Shown here piece after piece: positions 53,777 to 56,536 of a stretch of 56,536 nucleotides of DNA. The position numbers and the translations under genes were made by a program. Position 1 is the stretch's first letter; each line of letters starts with the position of its first letter. The notes below the pieces were generated by a model. It made no database searches. It saw only the letters and a list, made by a program, of their open reading frames with translations, and was not told the DNA's origin. Source of the stretch: Parapedobacter soli (GTDB taxonomy: Bacteria > Bacteroidota > Bacteroidia > Sphingobacteriales > Sphingobacteriaceae); assembly GCF_025460835.1 (NCBI RefSeq), contig NZ_JAMXAY010000035.1, positions 1-56,536 on the forward strand, written 5' to 3'.

Positions 53777-54517
53777 ATGAAAAATTCGAAAAACTGGTTA
53801 ACTATTGCTTTTGCGGTTGTATTCCTGGCCTCTTGCGGAGCCGGGCAGAAAAATGGTGACAGCCAAGACCAAGACACGACGACTTCCGTTGCGGAGGATA
53901 GTGGCTGGATATCTTTATTTGATGGACAGACCACCAATGGTTGGCACACCTATCTGCGAGATACCGTCACAGCAGCTTGGACGGCTCAAAATGGCGAACT
54001 GCGGTTCAATCCTGACGTTCCACATGAGCAACGTGGCGATATTGTGACCGACGGCGAATACGAGAACTTCGAGCTGGAACTGGAATGGCAAATCTCATCG
54101 GGGGGTAACAGCGGTATCATTTTCGGTGTCCATGAGGTTCCTGAATACAGTGCAACCTACCAAACCGGCATCGAGATGCAGGTGCTTGACAACATCGATG
54201 CCGGTGATAATAAAATAGAAAACCACCTCGCCGGCACCCTGTATGACATGATTGGTAGTGCAGAAGTGTCCCAGCCGAAGGCCGTGGGCGAATGGAACAA
54301 AGCCCGTATCCGTAAAAATAATGGACAAATCACGTTGTGGCTCAACGATGTGCAAACTGCCGACGTAACCATTGGCACGCCCGAATGGGAAGAGGTACTC
54401 AACGCCAGTAAATTCAAAGACTGGGAAGGCTTCGCCAAGTACCCGAAAGGCAGGATCGCATTGCAAGATCATGGCGATGTGGTTGCCTACCGCAATATCC
54501 GCATCAAGGAATTGTAA
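53777..54517 (+). CDS. 3-keto-disaccharide hydrolase-like (DUF1080) lipoprotein
   Basis: This 246-residue protein starts with a lipobox (VVFLASCGAG, Cys near residue 18) and then the DUF1080 concanavalin-like fold: SLFDGQTTNGWHTYL near residue 48, NFELELEWQISSGGNSGIIFG near 98, and a C-terminal GRIALQDHGDVVAYRNIRIKEL. DUF1080 enzymes cleave 3-keto-glycosides or related sugars in the periplasm. I use ATG 53777, right before the signal. It is monocistronic with its own terminator. Confidence 0.9.
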   Translation: MKNSKNWLTIAFAVVFLASCGAGQKNGDSQDQDTTTSVAEDSGWISLFDGQTTNGWHTYLRDTVTAAWTAQNGELRFNPDVPHEQRGDIVTDGEYENFELELEWQISSGGNSGIIFGVHEVPEYSATYQTGIEMQVLDNIDAGDNKIENHLAGTLYDMIGSAEVSQPKAVGEWNKARIRKNNGQITLWLNDVQTADVTIGTPEWEEVLNASKFKDWEGFAKYPKGRIALQDHGDVVAYRNIRIKEL

Positions 54518-54540
54518 CGGCTGGTTAATAATATGATAGA

Positions 54541-54578
54541 AATCCCCGGCCGTAGAACAACACTGGGGATTTTTTTGT
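54541..54578 (+). terminator. Terminator after the DUF1080 gene
   Basis: AATCCCC pairs with GGGGATT over a longer, weakly paired loop and is followed by seven T residues, 23 nt after the stop. Confidence 0.75.
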
Positions 54579-54651
54579 GCGCTGAAAGATGCGCTCTCGG
54601 GCCAATTGAACAGAATTTCGGTGCGGCCAACGTATTTTGAACAACCAAGAT

Positions 54652-54683
54652 GTTGCGACTCACCCGGTAAAAGACTATCTTTA
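54652..54683 (+). promoter_or_regulatory. Probable promoter of the 54715 histidine kinase
   Basis: GTTG (54652-54655) and TATCTTTA (54676-54683) are 20 nt apart, each with one deviation from consensus. Confidence 0.4.
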
Positions 54684-54714
54684 ACCACAAGTTTAAGTAT
54701 AACCTATCATCCTA

Positions 54715-56040
54715 ATGTCTACGCAGTACAGACAGTTCCGACCGTGGGCGACACTCAAGGGATCTCCTGATGAGTTTTCATTGCAGGGCAGGATATTCCA
54801 TTCGGTCTGCGCTTTCGCCATGATGGGATTATTGGTTTCCGTCCCTATCAATTACGTCTTTCAGCAATACGAAGCGCTCTATCTTTTATTCGTAGCCATC
54901 GTACTTCTCATTATTTACTTCGTGCTTTCGCGTGTCGCGAAGCGCGTGGAATTGGCGATTGGGTTGTTCGGTGTGACAATAAATGTGTTCTTTTCACTGA
55001 TTTTTTTATTCGCGGGGGGAATAAACGGCCCCAACCTGCTTAGTTTTTGGATTGCGCTATTCCCGATGATTGTTCTTTCGTCCAGTAAGCGGGCTAAATT
55101 GATATGGTGTGCAATCAATATCAGTTTATTGACTACGCTGCTGTACGTGCAATACCGGTATCCGGACTGGGTGTCATTTGAATACAACACGCTGTCGGAC
55201 CGGCTTTGGGACCATTTGTTCCAATACATCATTTTATCTTCGGTATTGTACTACGGAACCTCATATATCATCACCAACTACGAATTTGAGCGCCGGTCGG
55301 CAGCAGACCGTGCGGAAGCAATCCGCGGGCAACACCTCGAAATCGGCATGCAGAAAGAAGAACTCGAACGGCTGAATACCGAGAAAGACCGGATGTTTTC
55401 CATTATTGCACACGATTTGCGCACCCCGCTCGGAAATATACATAACTACATGGATATGTTGTTCCACACAGCGCTGGAACCGGATAAACGCCAATATATC
55501 GAAGGGGAATTGAAGAAGCAGTTGGCGGGGACATCGGCTTTGCTAACCAACCTATTGACGTGGGCCCAGCAGCAGATCAAAGGAATTACCGTAAAATCTG
55601 AGCCGGTGAACTTACGTACCTGTATCCGTGATGCCCTCGAAATCGAGCTCGGTACCGCCCGGGCCAAGGGCGTGGAACTGACGTTGCCGGACGAAGATGT
55701 GGTGGCTCATACCGATAGGCATATGATTCAAATTATCATCCGGAACCTTGTGAACAATGCCTTGAAGTTCACTGAGCCCAATGGTAGGGTCCGCGTGAGT
55801 GCGATTGCGACAGCCGGTGCGGTTGCTATCAGTGTGGCAGACAATGGCATAGGCATACCGGAAGAAGCACAGGATAGGATATTTACGCTCAACACCGACC
55901 CCAATGCCGGCACGCGCAATGAAAGGGGCGTGGGGTTGGGATTGGTGCTGTGTAAAGAGCTGTCCGAAGCACTAGGGGGAACACTTCGCTTTGTAAGTAC
56001 ACCCGGCAAGGGAACCACTTTTATTTTGGAGCTCCGCTAA
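54715..56040 (+). CDS. Membrane sensor histidine kinase
   Basis: This 441-residue kinase has about six membrane helices in the first 190 residues with almost no periplasmic loops, a coiled linker (about 195-225), the H-box FSIIAHDLRTPLGNI near residue 232, the N-box IIRNLVNNALKFTEPNG near 342, G1 VADNGIGIPEEAQD and G2 GVGLGLVLCKELSEAL. All catalytic motifs are intact. No response regulator is adjacent, so its partner lies elsewhere. The N-terminal sensor resembles the 7TM-like sensor modules of Bacteroidota kinases rather than a PAS sensor. Confidence 0.9.
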   Translation: MSTQYRQFRPWATLKGSPDEFSLQGRIFHSVCAFAMMGLLVSVPINYVFQQYEALYLLFVAIVLLIIYFVLSRVAKRVELAIGLFGVTINVFFSLIFLFAGGINGPNLLSFWIALFPMIVLSSSKRAKLIWCAINISLLTTLLYVQYRYPDWVSFEYNTLSDRLWDHLFQYIILSSVLYYGTSYIITNYEFERRSAADRAEAIRGQHLEIGMQKEELERLNTEKDRMFSIIAHDLRTPLGNIHNYMDMLFHTALEPDKRQYIEGELKKQLAGTSALLTNLLTWAQQQIKGITVKSEPVNLRTCIRDALEIELGTARAKGVELTLPDEDVVAHTDRHMIQIIIRNLVNNALKFTEPNGRVRVSAIATAGAVAISVADNGIGIPEEAQDRIFTLNTDPNAGTRNERGVGLGLVLCKELSEALGGTLRFVSTPGKGTTFILELR

Positions 56041-56060
56041 GCGAATCAGAGCGCAAAGGT

Positions 56061-56462
56061 TTACCCGATTATTTTATACAAGCGATTAATTCGAAGACGG
56101 TTATACTGTTGGAGCATAATTGACGTGACATTATACGCTATATTTGTTACTGTGATCCAAAGGCTGATCCAGACATGTCCAATTATAATCGCATAAACGG
56201 CAGTACCGGCAAAAAACATAAAGCACGTCCAATGAAAACGCTCGTACATAGCTATAGTGGTCAAGTACCTGCGCGCTTGGAATTTATTTCCGATCCGCAA
56301 TGGTAATGAGCCGTTCGACCACGATTTAATCCAATCTCCGTCCTGCACAAACTTTCGGATAAACTTGACTCCCCATTTTTCATATACCGTTTGGTTGTTT
56401 CCGATTGTGAGCTGTTGGAGTACTTTCTGCGGCAGTACGGAGAACAAAACGGCTATTACCAA
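56061..56462 (-). CDS. Membrane protein, CrtO-like acyltransferase family (tentative)
   Basis: The 133-residue frame has a hydrophobic N-terminus, an amphipathic segment (YEKWGVKFIRKFVQDGDWIKSW), and two membrane helices after NERFHW-like MYERFHWTCFMFF, ending QYNRLRINRLYKII. This layout recalls the glycosyl-4,4'-diaponeurosporenoate acyltransferase (CrtO) group. The N-terminal helix continues upstream of the first TTG (56460-56462), in frame, as ITGLNYWFYIIL, until a TGA near 56492, without any ATG. So the true start is a rare codon, or the 5' end is damaged. No carotenoid gene is nearby. Confidence 0.55.
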   Translation of the reverse strand: MVIAVLFSVLPQKVLQQLTIGNNQTVYEKWGVKFIRKFVQDGDWIKSWSNGSLPLRIGNKFQARRYLTTIAMYERFHWTCFMFFAGTAVYAIIIGHVWISLWITVTNIAYNVTSIMLQQYNRLRINRLYKIIG

Positions 56463-56536
56463 AATAATATAAAACCAATAATTAAGTCCTGTAATTAGTC
56501 AACCCTTAAAAAGCCCAATATTTCTTTTTTGAAGTC

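Overview
The window reads as a chromosomal segment of a Bacteroidota bacterium, most likely of the Sphingobacteriaceae (Parapedobacter-like is a guess from gene content and moderate GC; no rRNA is present to settle it). Supporting signs are promoters of the TTTG / TAnnTTTG type, TonB-dependent receptors with an N-terminal carboxypeptidase-regulatory-like domain, a fused murF-alr gene, Bacteroidota-restricted families (DUF3822 beside rsmD, DUF4296 beside mutS2, TPR-TM-HTH regulators), and a K+-dependent type membrane pyrophosphatase. I see no insertion sequence, phage or CRISPR array.

Layout. 0-3 kb: rsmD with a DUF3822 gene, divergent from a RecD-like helicase. 3-14 kb: transport block with three APC-superfamily permeases around the ion-pumping pyrophosphatase hppA, an exported methyltransferase and a TonB-dependent receptor. 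13.6-17.3 kb: tightly packed operon DUF4296 lipoprotein - mutS2 - mgtC-like. 17.4-21.3 kb: yggS - GNAT - DUF3298 lipoprotein - aspartate kinase - thioredoxin-like lipoprotein. 21.6-22.6 kb: gapA. 22.6-24.2 kb: a decayed stretch holding a response regulator without its receiver domain, an orphan membrane protein with a run of nine glycines, and a frameshifted C-terminal gene remnant. 24.2-27.4 kb: classic thrS-infC-rpmI-rplT translation operon, divergent from queE. 28-33 kb: accessory genes, namely a MazF-like toxin-antitoxin pair, an EEP nuclease, a chimeric gene broken by an in-frame TGA, a coiled-coil hypothetical, and an AT-rich GNAT/DinB-like pair. 33-40 kb: tRNA-Thr, osmC, cysteine desulfurase, pyruvyl transferase, THUMP-like methyltransferase, LLM oxidoreductase, UbiD-type decarboxylase. 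40-48.7 kb (minus): CBS-domain histidine kinase with an overlapping 50-codon membrane ORF, a TPR-HTH regulator split by an in-frame TAA, a NatAB-like ABC exporter, a second TonB-dependent receptor. 48.9-56.5 kb: 3-hydroxyacyl-CoA dehydrogenase, DUF502 protein, a 22-bp tandem repeat, murF-alr, recX, tRNA-Gly, a 3-keto-disaccharide hydrolase-like lipoprotein, an orphan histidine kinase and a CrtO-like membrane protein.

The window is mostly housekeeping genes with short operons joined by 1-4 nt overlaps. I found no clear-cut new multi-gene defence or biosynthetic system. The observations most worth a second look are: the 22-bp repeat, whose every unit carries on the minus strand a Shine-Dalgarno-like sequence, an ATG and a nearby stop; a promoter nested inside a terminator hairpin before the hbd gene; two genes each cut by a single in-frame stop; the mosaic of gene fragments between gapA and rplT with its unexplained Gly9 membrane protein; and the exported methyltransferase.
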